Source: Alphaproteobacteria bacterium
Lineage (GTDB): Bacteria > Pseudomonadota > Alphaproteobacteria > Micavibrionales > Micavibrionaceae
Assembly (NCBI GenBank): GCA_021775995.1
Contig: JAJFGS010000011.1
Location: forward strand, 186,001 to 250,000
Direction: 5' to 3'
Length of the DNA stretch: 64,000 bases
A model generated the notes under the pieces. That model was not told where the DNA came from. It searched no databases and saw nothing but the letters and a program-made list of their open reading frames with translations. The translations under genes were made by a program, and so were the position numbers. Positions 17,926-27,000 of the stretch are shown in pieces (position 1 is the first letter of the stretch; the number at the start of each line of letters is the position of its first letter).

Positions 17926-19263
17926 ATGAGCAAAGAAACAAAAAATAATAAATCGTATAAAAACGGTAAGGGAATTAAATCAAGAAAATTCAGAATGGCT
18001 TACAGCGTAAATAACTGGCAGCCTGTTGAATGTACGTTGATTAGTGACCAACCTTTTTTCTATATGGATGATGTTTGTGATCTAGAAGATGACGGCATTC
18101 TTACCGATGATTTTTTAGAAGATCACGACATGATTTCCGATGGGGTACTTTTATCAGAGATTGCTCAAATGAAAGAAAAGATAGAAGCCTATGAAAGGCT
18201 ATCTGACACACATAAAAAAAATAATGATCACTGCCTAAAAGAATTTAAAACCGATTCAGAAAATTTCTCTTCTACAAACAAGCGCACCTCTAATTCATTA
18301 GAAAGCATTGAGAAAGTTTTGCTAAAGAGTCGTATGGGGCATGAGCTATTAAAATTTGCCCATAGTAAAAATATAGTTATTGAGGTTACTAAGCAAAGCG
18401 ATACGGCACATTATGATAAAAGTGCGGGTAAAATTTTTATTCGGTCTGATTTAGTCATTACCGACCAAGTCTTACTTTTGGTACAAGAGCTTCGCCGTTT
18501 TTGGCAAGATGCGCATGGTGCCATGCTTGACCCATTATCCTTACACCCTGATCAAGCCATATTGGCCAATCGTGCTCAAAAAGCAGATTTAGCCGTTACA
18601 GTTATAAGATGCGCATGGGAGATGAAGCTTCAGGGTGAATCAGCAATTTGGTCACGGATTGAGAATTCGTCTTTGGCTGATTTAGGCAGAGCTTTAGCAA
18701 GAGAGGCTTTAACAGATTTTCGTACGCTTAATAATGGTAGAGCTTTGAGCGCCGTTTTTGAAACATGGTTTTTATCAGAGCGCTGTCGTTATGAAGATAA
18801 GACCCTGATTCAAGCAATGCTGGCTGATTATCGAGGCTATATTTATGACAATACAGAGGCATCACAAAAAATTTCTATAGATTTAATCTGTAAATTAGGA
18901 GAGCAGCCTTTCGGCAAAAATTACCTGGCGTCTTATGCACAAATGATCCTGAGTGACTCATTATTTACAGAAGTACGTGACCGCTCAAATGCTAATTTCC
19001 TATGGTTTATCAAGTTTGAACGTACATTTAAAGAAACGGAACAAGAGTTGCAATCCTCACAACCTATCAAAATGGCTGGCGTCGATCAGTCAGAGAATAA
19101 GAATATATTTGAGGACAACCAGAATGAAACCGGATTGGAAAATTCCGCAACACAGCGGCACCCAGAACAAGTTGCTGGAGGAGCAAAGCCTTCAACAAGA
19201 AGCAATGTCATTGCAGTCCAATTCGGACATAAGAGAGAAATCTTACAAGAGTTACATACTTGA
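17926..19263 (+). CDS. DUF6782-like putative metallopeptidase-fold protein 1
   Basis: 445 residues from the ATG at 17926; a TTG at 17917 is an alternative. The first 130 residues are polar and probably flexible. The middle part (about 140-350) has the outline of DUF6782, a putative metallopeptidase family: an inactive-looking LLLVQELRRFWQDAHG segment near residue 183 where family members are expected to have HExxH, then a helical stretch with RAQKADLAVTVIRCAWEM. The C-terminal 70 residues are again low-complexity. The lost histidines suggest a non-catalytic role. Its 3' end overlaps the next, related gene by 140 bp. A CtrA-like box lies upstream. Family assignment is from memory of the pattern and is moderate. 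Confidence 0.5.
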   Translation: MSKETKNNKSYKNGKGIKSRKFRMAYSVNNWQPVECTLISDQPFFYMDDVCDLEDDGILTDDFLEDHDMISDGVLLSEIAQMKEKIEAYERLSDTHKKNNDHCLKEFKTDSENFSSTNKRTSNSLESIEKVLLKSRMGHELLKFAHSKNIVIEVTKQSDTAHYDKSAGKIFIRSDLVITDQVLLLVQELRRFWQDAHGAMLDPLSLHPDQAILANRAQKADLAVTVIRCAWEMKLQGESAIWSRIENSSLADLGRALAREALTDFRTLNNGRALSAVFETWFLSERCRYEDKTLIQAMLADYRGYIYDNTEASQKISIDLICKLGEQPFGKNYLASYAQMILSDSLFTEVRDRSNANFLWFIKFERTFKETEQELQSSQPIKMAGVDQSENKNIFEDNQNETGLENSATQRHPEQVAGGAKPSTRSNVIAVQFGHKREILQELHT

Positions 19264-20335
19264 TGAAACATCAGCAGATGAAGAAAGTGTAATTGTGCGT
19301 GCAAATCGTTTTATATCGCTATCCAAACCGCGCTCGATAGAAAGGGCGGTTGAGTGTGAGCAACACCTAAAAGAAATACCGTCATTTACTGAATATAATT
19401 TAGAAAACGATGGTGTTTACGATATTGGTACGTTAGAGCCCTTAGAAACCAAGCGTTACAAAAATTTGGATGCGTATCCGTACGTGTTTGAAACCGATTT
19501 AGATGTTTTAAGTTGGGCAGCAGCGTTAATGACAGAAAGTCCGTTAGGTTTTGCTTTATTAAACCAAGCGCAGGATTCAGGATGGCAATTGGCCTTAAGC
19601 GATTTAGATAGTGGTGGATTTCATCTAGACGTAAGCAACAAAATTATTGAGCTAGATAATTTTAATATGGATGTTTCTGCATTGGGCCGCTCTGCTTTTT
19701 ATAGAAATTCTTTGATCTCAATATTAGCAAAAGCTTTGCGTGATGTATGGCATGAAGATAGATGGGGCGCTTTTGAAGAACACTATAAGCCTGAAGCTGT
19801 TCTTTTGTTGGAGCGGGCAAGAGCTGCGGATACAGATTCTGTTTCAATTTTTATCACATGGGAATTGAGAGGTGCGGGATATAATGAAATATGGCACCAC
19901 GCTTTAAGTGCAGACGATGGTGATATGGCGCGCGTTCTTATAAATATTTTAGAGCGTTATCCTACTGCTGTTTATAATGGTATGGCTATGGCGCATATAT
20001 TTCGCCAATGGTATGCCGATATTGCGCGTGTTGATGCATTAGACCATGTTAGTTTGCAGCATATGGATGATATCTTACAAGAGAATGATGTACGCTTTGG
20101 TGACAAAGTGGCTTTATCAAAAGAATTTGAAATGCTCTCATTATTACCTGATGGCGTTGCTTATTTACAACAATTGGGAGATACGGTTTCTATTGATCCG
20201 TTCTTTAATGGATTAAATGATCCCGTGAATCAAACCCATCTCTTTCAAATCGTTTATGATAACAAAGTAACCTATACCAATGGAATTCCGTTTAGGGATG
20301 CTAAGCTGGCGCGTAAATTTCTCAATAAAGAATAA
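19124..20335 (+). CDS. DUF6782-like putative metallopeptidase-fold protein 2
   Basis: 403 residues from the ATG at 19124, which has GAGG ten bases upstream; the frame is open from 18953, but that part is out-of-phase overlap with the previous gene. The layout parallels that gene: polar N-terminus, then a domain with LTESPLG-like and ILAKALRDVWHEDRWG segments (near residue 197) in place of the HExxH helix, RARAADTDSVSIFITWELRG, and AHIFRQWYADI. The two are probably tandem paralogues that have diverged strongly, with neither retaining an obvious zinc site. The 140-bp overlap implies coupled expression. Confidence 0.5.
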   Translation: MKPDWKIPQHSGTQNKLLEEQSLQQEAMSLQSNSDIREKSYKSYILDETSADEESVIVRANRFISLSKPRSIERAVECEQHLKEIPSFTEYNLENDGVYDIGTLEPLETKRYKNLDAYPYVFETDLDVLSWAAALMTESPLGFALLNQAQDSGWQLALSDLDSGGFHLDVSNKIIELDNFNMDVSALGRSAFYRNSLISILAKALRDVWHEDRWGAFEEHYKPEAVLLLERARAADTDSVSIFITWELRGAGYNEIWHHALSADDGDMARVLINILERYPTAVYNGMAMAHIFRQWYADIARVDALDHVSLQHMDDILQENDVRFGDKVALSKEFEMLSLLPDGVAYLQQLGDTVSIDPFFNGLNDPVNQTHLFQIVYDNKVTYTNGIPFRDAKLARKFLNKE

Positions 20336-20411
20336 AACTACATCTTATCTTAGGTGAGCGAGCGTTTTTCGCTTTGTCCGCCTATAAATACGCTGTTAGG
20401 ATAGCTCTATT

Positions 20412-21290
20412 ATGAGCGTAGAGAAAACAAAACAGCCAATTCATGATTTTAATATGTATTTGGTGTCGGATGCCACGGGCACGACCTTGCAGGGCTTGGC
20501 ACGGGCGGCTTTGGCCCAGTTTGAAGGAATAAATCCATCTGAGCGTTTTTGGCCCATGATACGCTCTGAAGCGCAATTAGATCGAGCTATTGCTGATATT
20601 CAAAAAACCCCTGGCCCCGTTTTATTCACTTTCGTTGATAAAAAACTAAGGCGTAAATTGCAAGCCGCCTGTGCAGAGCTGGATGTGCCCTGTATGCCTG
20701 TTTTAGACCCTATTTTACGCAGTATGTCATCATATCTGGGATTGCCATCGCAAGGTGTGCCGGGGCTACAACACGCCCTAGACGATGCCTATTTTAAGCG
20801 TATCGATGCTGTTGATTTTGCTTTGGCATTTGATGATGGGCGGCATATTGAAGGGTTAGATGATGCCGACGTAATATTGGTTGGGGTTTCACGTACATCA
20901 AAAACACCAACTTGTATATTTTTGGCAAGGCGTGGAATAAAAGCAGCAAATATTCCGCTGGTGCCTTCGGTTCCATTTCCTGAACAAGTCGCCGAATTAA
21001 AAAAGCCACTTTTTATTGGCTTAACAGAGTCACCAAAACGTTTGGAAAATTTAAGGCGAAGCCGTCTTCATGCAGATGATGATAATAAACATTATGATGA
21101 AAATGATTATTTGGATTTAGAGCGTATTGAAGAAGAAATAAGAAAGGCACGACGTTTATTTTCAAAATATAAATGGCCTGTTATCGACGTTACAAGAAAA
21201 TCCGTTGAGGAGACGACAGCAGAAATTTATGCGTTATTACAAAGACATAAGGGTCGTATGAAGAAACAGGAGCAAGATCATGGGGGCTGA
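20412..21290 (+). CDS. Pyruvate phosphate dikinase regulatory kinase/phosphotransferase (DUF299)
   Basis: The family phosphorylates and dephosphorylates pyruvate phosphate dikinase (or PEP synthase) using ADP and phosphate, switching the enzyme off and on. The 292-residue product has the N-terminal YLVSDATGTTLQGLARAALAQF block and the P-loop-like GVSRTSKTPTCIFLA near residue 157, followed by KAANIPLVP, all typical of the family. The target enzyme is not in this window. Its end overlaps maf by 11 bp, starting a chain of overlapping genes to dnaQ. Confidence 0.92.
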   Translation: MSVEKTKQPIHDFNMYLVSDATGTTLQGLARAALAQFEGINPSERFWPMIRSEAQLDRAIADIQKTPGPVLFTFVDKKLRRKLQAACAELDVPCMPVLDPILRSMSSYLGLPSQGVPGLQHALDDAYFKRIDAVDFALAFDDGRHIEGLDDADVILVGVSRTSKTPTCIFLARRGIKAANIPLVPSVPFPEQVAELKKPLFIGLTESPKRLENLRRSRLHADDDNKHYDENDYLDLERIEEEIRKARRLFSKYKWPVIDVTRKSVEETTAEIYALLQRHKGRMKKQEQDHGG

Positions 21291-21876
21291 TCTGGTGCTG
21301 GCCTCAGGGAGTACTGCAAGGCAGCAAATGTTAAAGAATGCAGGGTATGATTTTGATGTTATTCCTGCCAGCATTGATGAAGAAAAAATAATTAATGCGC
21401 TCATAGAAAAAAAAGAAAACATAAAAAATATTTCTAAATTTTTGGCAAATGAAAAGGCAAAGTCAGTGTCGAAAAAACACCCCGATAAATATATAGTTAG
21501 TTCAGACCAAGTATTATATATGAATGATAAAATTTATTCTAAGGTCAAAAATAATATTGAGGCAAAAGACAGGTTAAGTTTTTTTCAAGGAAAAACACAT
21601 AAGTTAAACTCTGCTGTTAGTGTTTATAAAAATGAAGAAGAAGTCTTTTCATTTAGTGATGAAGCAAGCCTAGAAATGAAGCAGATGAGTGAGAGCGAAA
21701 TAGAAAATTATTGTCATAAAACGGGCGATATTTTAACATCCTGTGTCGGTTGCTATGCCTTAGAAGGCCTTGGAATTCGCCTGTTTCAAGAGATCGAAGG
21801 TGATTATTTTACAATATTGGGAATGCCACTTTTACCGCTTATCCAGTTTCTTGATAGCGAAGGATTTAAGCTATGA
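21280..21876 (+). CDS. maf: Maf-family nucleotide pyrophosphatase
   Basis: Maf proteins hydrolyse non-canonical or modified nucleoside triphosphates. The 198-residue product begins LVLASGSTARQQMLKNAGYDF, the expected substrate-binding loop, with VSSDQV, FFQGKTHKLNSAV and IEGDYFTILGMPL in family order. Some positions are diverged, for example the usual DKAGxYGIQG segment reads TSCVGCYALEG, with two cysteines. It overlaps both neighbours, so the PPDK regulator, maf, aroE, coaE and dnaQ form one transcription unit. Confidence 0.88.
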   Translation: MGADLVLASGSTARQQMLKNAGYDFDVIPASIDEEKIINALIEKKENIKNISKFLANEKAKSVSKKHPDKYIVSSDQVLYMNDKIYSKVKNNIEAKDRLSFFQGKTHKLNSAVSVYKNEEEVFSFSDEASLEMKQMSESEIENYCHKTGDILTSCVGCYALEGLGIRLFQEIEGDYFTILGMPLLPLIQFLDSEGFKL

Positions 21877-22682
21877 AAGCAGGCGTTATAGGGTATCCCA
21901 TTCAACATAGTAAGAGCCCCGTTATTCACCAATATTGGTTAGATAAGCACAAGATAAATGGTAGCTACCAATCAATTGAGATTAAACCAGAAAATTTAGA
22001 AGTAAAAATTAGAGAGCTTGTTAACCAAGGTTATAATGGATTTAATGTTACCATTCCTCATAAGGAAAATATTTTTAAAATTTGTGATGAAGTCAATGAG
22101 GCTGCAAAAAAAATAGGTGCCGTTAATACGGTTGTTATAAAAGACAAAAAACTATTTGGTACAAACACAGATGCTTTCGGATTTATTCAAAATATAAAAT
22201 CCTGCCAACCAATTGATTTTTCAAAGAAAAAAGCACTTATTTTGGGGGCCGGTGGGGCATCTAGAGCCATTATATTTGGGCTTTTGGAAGAGGGGGTTCA
22301 GGAAATTATTCTAACCAACAGAACTATTGAGAAAGCAGAGAAACTAAAACAATTAAACCCTCAAAAAATAAAAATTATTAACTGGGAAGAAAAAGAAAAT
22401 TTTTTAAACCAAGTAGACTTATTAATAAACACCACATCTCTGGGAATGAAAGACCAAAACCCATTAACAATAAATTTAGAAAACTTAAGCAGCAAAGCAT
22501 TGGTAACAGATATTGTTTATAACCCTTTAATGACATCGTTACTTACACAAGCAAAAGATAGGGGCAATCCAATTGTAACAGGTATTGGCATGTTGCTTCA
22601 CCAAGCCCGTCCAGCTTTTGAGGCGTGGACTGGCATAATGCCAGAGGTTACAAAGGATTTAGAGCAAAAGGTCTTATTATGA
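21873..22682 (+). CDS. aroE: Shikimate dehydrogenase
   Basis: AroE reduces 3-dehydroshikimate to shikimate with NADPH in aromatic amino-acid synthesis. The 269-residue product has the shikimate-binding IQHSKSPVIHQYW and NVTIPHKENI (with the catalytic lysine), NTDAFGF, and the NADP-binding GAGGASRAIIF with a downstream NRT, indicating NADP preference. It overlaps maf and coaE by four bases on each side (ATGA-type coupling). Confidence 0.95.
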   Translation: MKAGVIGYPIQHSKSPVIHQYWLDKHKINGSYQSIEIKPENLEVKIRELVNQGYNGFNVTIPHKENIFKICDEVNEAAKKIGAVNTVVIKDKKLFGTNTDAFGFIQNIKSCQPIDFSKKKALILGAGGASRAIIFGLLEEGVQEIILTNRTIEKAEKLKQLNPQKIKIINWEEKENFLNQVDLLINTTSLGMKDQNPLTINLENLSSKALVTDIVYNPLMTSLLTQAKDRGNPIVTGIGMLLHQARPAFEAWTGIMPEVTKDLEQKVLL

Positions 22683-23272
22683 TTGTCTTGGGATTAACGG
22701 GGTCAATTGGCATGGGGAAAAGCACCGTTGCTTTAATGCTAGAAAAATTGGACTGTGCCGTTCATGATTCTGATAAGGCAGTGCGATTGGCTTTAAGTCC
22801 AAAAGGGCAGGCCTTTGAGGAGGTTGCTTTAACCTTTCCTGAAAGTTGGGATAGAAAAACGCATAATATTAAACGGGATGTTTTGGCAAAAATAATTTTT
22901 GATGATGATAATAAAAGGGAACAGTTAGAAAATATTCTTCATCCCGTTGTTCAAATATCACAAAAAGAATTTATTAAAAAACAGACACGATTAGGGCGTA
23001 AAATTGTTGTTTTAGAGATACCGCTTTTGTTTGAAACAGGCGCTGAAAGCCGTGTTGACTATACATTAGTAGCCAGTGCGCCCTATCATGTGCAACGACA
23101 TAGAGTATTAGGTCGTGCCAATATGACCGAGAAAAAATTTGAAGCCATTTTGGCAAGCCAAATGTCAGATAAAGAAAAATGCTCGCGGGCAGATTTTATA
23201 ATTCCTACTGGAGTGGGGATGGCATACACTAACCGTAGTTTAAAGCATATGTTGGAGGAAATTAATGCGTGA
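22679..23272 (+). CDS. coaE: Dephospho-CoA kinase
   Basis: CoaE phosphorylates dephospho-CoA in the last step of coenzyme A synthesis. The start at 22679 (MIVLGLTGSIGMGKST) overlaps the aroE stop as ATGA and places the P-loop at residues 4-15 as is usual; an upstream in-frame start at 22625 would add 18 residues inside aroE and is rejected. The 197-residue product shows the HDSDKAV and LEIPLLFE segments typical of the family. Confidence 0.94.
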   Translation: MIVLGLTGSIGMGKSTVALMLEKLDCAVHDSDKAVRLALSPKGQAFEEVALTFPESWDRKTHNIKRDVLAKIIFDDDNKREQLENILHPVVQISQKEFIKKQTRLGRKIVVLEIPLLFETGAESRVDYTLVASAPYHVQRHRVLGRANMTEKKFEAILASQMSDKEKCSRADFIIPTGVGMAYTNRSLKHMLEEINA

Positions 23273-23948
23273 AATTGTACTGGATACTGAAACAACGGGT
23301 ATGGATCCTGTCGATGGGCATAAGCTAGTTGAGATTGGTTGTGTGGAATTAGAAAATCATATTCCAACGGGGCGTACTTATCACCAATATATCAATCCTG
23401 AGCGCGATGTCCCTGCTGAAGCCGCAGCAGTGCATGGTTTAACACAAGAACGACTTAAAGATGAGCCAACTTTTGGGGAGATTGTTGGTGATTTTCTTGA
23501 TTTTTTAGGCACAGATTCAAAGCTCGTCATTCACAACGCAGAATTTGATATGAAATTTATCAATGCAGAACTTAAAATATTCGGCTTTCCACCACCAGAT
23601 AATAAACGCGTGATTGATACCTTAATGATGGCGCGTCAAAAATTTCCTGGTTCACCTGCTAATTTGGATGCGCTCTGTCGTCGGTTTAATATTGATAACT
23701 CAAACCGCACGCTCCACGGTGCCTTGCTCGATTCTGAATTGTTGGCAGAAGTTTATTTAGAGCTGCTTGGTGGACGTCAACGTGGTTTAGGCATTGAACA
23801 AGAAAAGAAAGCATCTTCGGAAGAAAAAATTGTGAAAATCGAACGTAAATTTCATGAACCAAGAGAGTTTTCGTTAAGTGATGATGAGAAAGACGCTCAT
23901 CAAAAAATGTTAGATGACATTAAAGCTCCAATTTGGAAAGAAAACTAA
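23265..23948 (+). CDS. dnaQ: DNA polymerase III epsilon subunit (3'-5' exonuclease)
   Basis: DnaQ is the proofreading subunit of the replicative polymerase. The 227-residue product has the DEDDh exonuclease motifs: LDTETTG at 6-12, VIHNAEFDMKF, and HGALLDSELLAEVY. A C-terminal tail presumably binds DnaE. It overlaps coaE by eight bases and is the last gene of the housekeeping unit. It converges with the giant gene, separated by a hairpin. Confidence 0.95.
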   Translation: MREIVLDTETTGMDPVDGHKLVEIGCVELENHIPTGRTYHQYINPERDVPAEAAAVHGLTQERLKDEPTFGEIVGDFLDFLGTDSKLVIHNAEFDMKFINAELKIFGFPPPDNKRVIDTLMMARQKFPGSPANLDALCRRFNIDNSNRTLHGALLDSELLAEVYLELLGGRQRGLGIEQEKKASSEEKIVKIERKFHEPREFSLSDDEKDAHQKMLDDIKAPIWKEN

Positions 23949-23970
23949 GACAGCTTTTCTAGCTTAGTTT
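23940..23970. terminator. Bidirectional hairpin between dnaQ and the giant gene
   Basis: Inverted repeat AAAACTAAG ... CTTAGTTTT with a 13-base loop, overlapping the dnaQ stop. It has A-rich and T-rich ends suited to termination in both directions. It separates two convergent genes only 53 bp apart. Confidence 0.7.
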
Positions 23971-24001
23971 TATGTTCTTTCTAATGTGGCGTTGTTGTTC
24001 C

Positions 24002-27000
24002 TTAAGCCGCTTTGTTTTTTGATTTGCGTGTTACAACCAATAACAAACCTAATCCACCGATAAAGCCAAGTCCACCAAACATCCCCAAGGTCATCAAAGG
24101 CGACCATGCAGCCATTGAAGGCTGGTTATCGTTGGAGAAGTGACCAACCTTGGCACCGATACTATCAATGGCTTTTTTCATTTCATCAAGCTCGGCACGA
24201 AGCGTATCATTTTCTGCTTTTAACTCTTTGGACGCTTCAATCATTGGTGCAATAAGACCAACATAGTTCACAGATTTTGTACCCATCTCATCCTCTGCTG
24301 TGCGGACAAGCTCAGGGAAAATCTCTTCCAATTCTTGTGCCATCACACCGAATTCTGTTTTGTCTTCTTTGTCGTCTTTCATTTTGAAAGAATAGGTATC
24401 AACGCTGGCAATTTTATCCAAGATCGAACCTTTCTTACTAAGTGGGACAATGTCTTTCTTCAAACGACGGTCAGATACGTCAGTGATGGTGCCTGTATAT
24501 TCGATGTCACCCAGAACATCTAGCTCAACGCCTGTGGCGGGAACTTGTCCGATACCAATCAGGTCATTAGACAGATCACCGTAAAGTGTACCACCGATAT
24601 TAAGTTCGTTGGCAGCTGTGGCAGAACTTTTTTCCTGACCACTTCCGATAATGATATTTAGGTTTCCGCTTGTCGCAGAGTCAGCCGTATTCTGACCGAT
24701 AAAGACGTTCTCGTCGCCTGTGGCAATCAGACCGGCCGCCTTACCAATATAAGTGTTCTTGACACCATTCGTCCCGTCCTTACCAGCATTGCTACCAACA
24801 TAAACATTTGACCGCCCTGTTGCTGAGGTACCAGCATTGGTGCCGACATAGACGCTATCGCTTACTGTCGCAGTCGAGCTACCGGCACCGGCACCCACAG
24901 CAGTAAGCTGAGTTCCTGTCGTATTGGCATCTCCGGCTTTCCAACCAATGAACACATTATAATCCACAGTATTGAGCAAACCTGCATCTACCCCAATCAT
25001 AACGGCGTTATCTCCCGTCTTCTGCGCACCACCAGCATTGCGTCCTATGGCCACATTGTCCGTCCCAGTTGTTAGTGCATCAAGCGCATAAGCACCGACA
25101 GCAACGTTTCCAGCACCAGTTGGTGCTGTTGAGCCGTCACCCTGACCGGCACTAAAACCAACAAAAACGTTTTCAAGAGTGGTGGTGGCATATTGTCCGG
25201 CTTTAGAGCCGACCATGGTATTAGAATCGCCAGTCGTGACATCCTGCCCGGATTCACCACCAAGGAAAGTGTTGTCGGCAGCCTGACCCAATGTAAGACC
25301 AGCATCATTACCCAGTGCAACGTTACGCGCAGAATTGGCGTTATTAGGCAGAGCATTCAAGGCACCAAAACCAATCCCGATATTGTTATCTGATAGCGTT
25401 TTACCTGTATCATTACCAGCACCTTCACCGATAAACATATTGTTCACAGATCCGCCGCCAGAAGCCCAGTCTGTTACGGCATCACTCAGATCATCCAGAG
25501 CACTTGCACCGCCGCCACAACCGGTACATGTGCCGGTAACCGTCAGGTCACCCGGTATGGTCACAAGACCGTTACCGTCAAGGCGCATGCGTTCCGCCAA
25601 CTGGTTATCAGAGGAATCAACCGTTGAGAATACAAGATCTGAAGGCCAGTCGCCGCCAGTATGTTGGCCTGACGCCTCTGCATGAATTCTAACAACAGCA
25701 TCTTCGTCGATTTGACCTGCCGTACCAGGCAGTGGTGCCGAAGAAGAAGATTCATTAGAACGGAAATCAATAATACCAAGAACTTCAGCATTCTGAACAT
25801 CCGTGTCCTCGTTCTCAATACCGAATGTTCCTCTGTCCGTTGTATCACCACCGACAGTCAACTGACTTCTAGGGCTGTTTTCGCTGACACCAACATGACC
25901 AGTTGCCCTGATGATAAGCTCCGGTAATGTGCCTTCCAGTTGTCCGTTACTTCCAACCGGCTGGGTATGGAATTCGAGTTGACCTGGCAGGGAGGTACCA
26001 GTGGGGGTGCCGTCCATTTCAGCCTGTATATAAGCCACGTGTCTGGCGCTGCCTCCATCGTAGGCTTTCATGGTCAGTTCGAATACAGTATCGCCGTCTG
26101 CCACTATTGTCGGTGCGGCGCTGGTTCCTCTATGTCTTTCACCAACAACTCTGGGATTCAGGAAATTTGTATCGTTGAACGTCGCAATTTTAACAGACGT
26201 TTCAGTATCACTAGCTATATGCAGCGCTTCATCAGGCGCATTCGTACCAATCCCGACATAGTTATTGGCAAGGTCACCATAAATCAGGTCACCGATATTC
26301 AGTTCATCATCGGCACCAACTGCGGATGTAATAACATCCTTACCGATTAAAATATTTCTGGAACCTGTGGTGAGAGCGCCTGTACCACCGCCAGCTTCAT
26401 TATAACCAGCACCGGAACCTATCAAAGTGTTATGCTCACCTGTTGAAATATCACTTCCTGCTCGTGCTCCCAATGCGGTGTTATCACTAGTTGTCACGTC
26501 ACCTAAAGCACCATGACCAATGGCTGTATTTCTCCACCCTGTCGAATTCGTATCGAGCGTCCATGCACCGAGACCCACATTGGCTTGACCGGATGTTACC
26601 AATTTACCGGATTGATGGCCGACAAAGACGCTGGCATTTATTGTTGTTATGACTTGTCCGGCCTGTTTACCGATAAGTGTGTTGTGGCTACCGCTTGTGA
26701 TATTCGCACCGGCATCGACACCCATAATAGTATTATTAGAACCTGTCGTAACGTCATGGAAAGCGCGGTGACCAATGGCAACGTTGGCTTGCCCTTCGGT
26801 AACGCCTGTCACACCACGACCTGCCTGGTAACCAAGATAAGTGTTATAACTGGCCGCATTGGTGGCGTGATGATACCCCCCCGCTCCATGGCCTATGTGG
26901 GTGTTTTCGATACCGGTTGTCAATTCTGCAGCGGCAATTTCACCCAAAACAGTGTTCCCTGTTCCGCTGGTCACTGCTGCGCCTGCTCCGGAGCCAAGGA

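Noticed and set aside
18953-19123. Upstream extension of the second DUF6782-like gene
   Set aside because: It overlaps conserved sequence of the first gene in another frame; the ATG at 19124 has a good ribosome-binding site.
20336-20411. AGCGA...TCGCT hairpin as a copy of the palindromic element
   Set aside because: Only a five-base stem is present and the shared centre and tail are missing.
22625-22678. Longer CoaE start inside aroE
   Set aside because: The ATG at 22679 puts the P-loop at its usual place and overlaps the aroE stop as ATGA.
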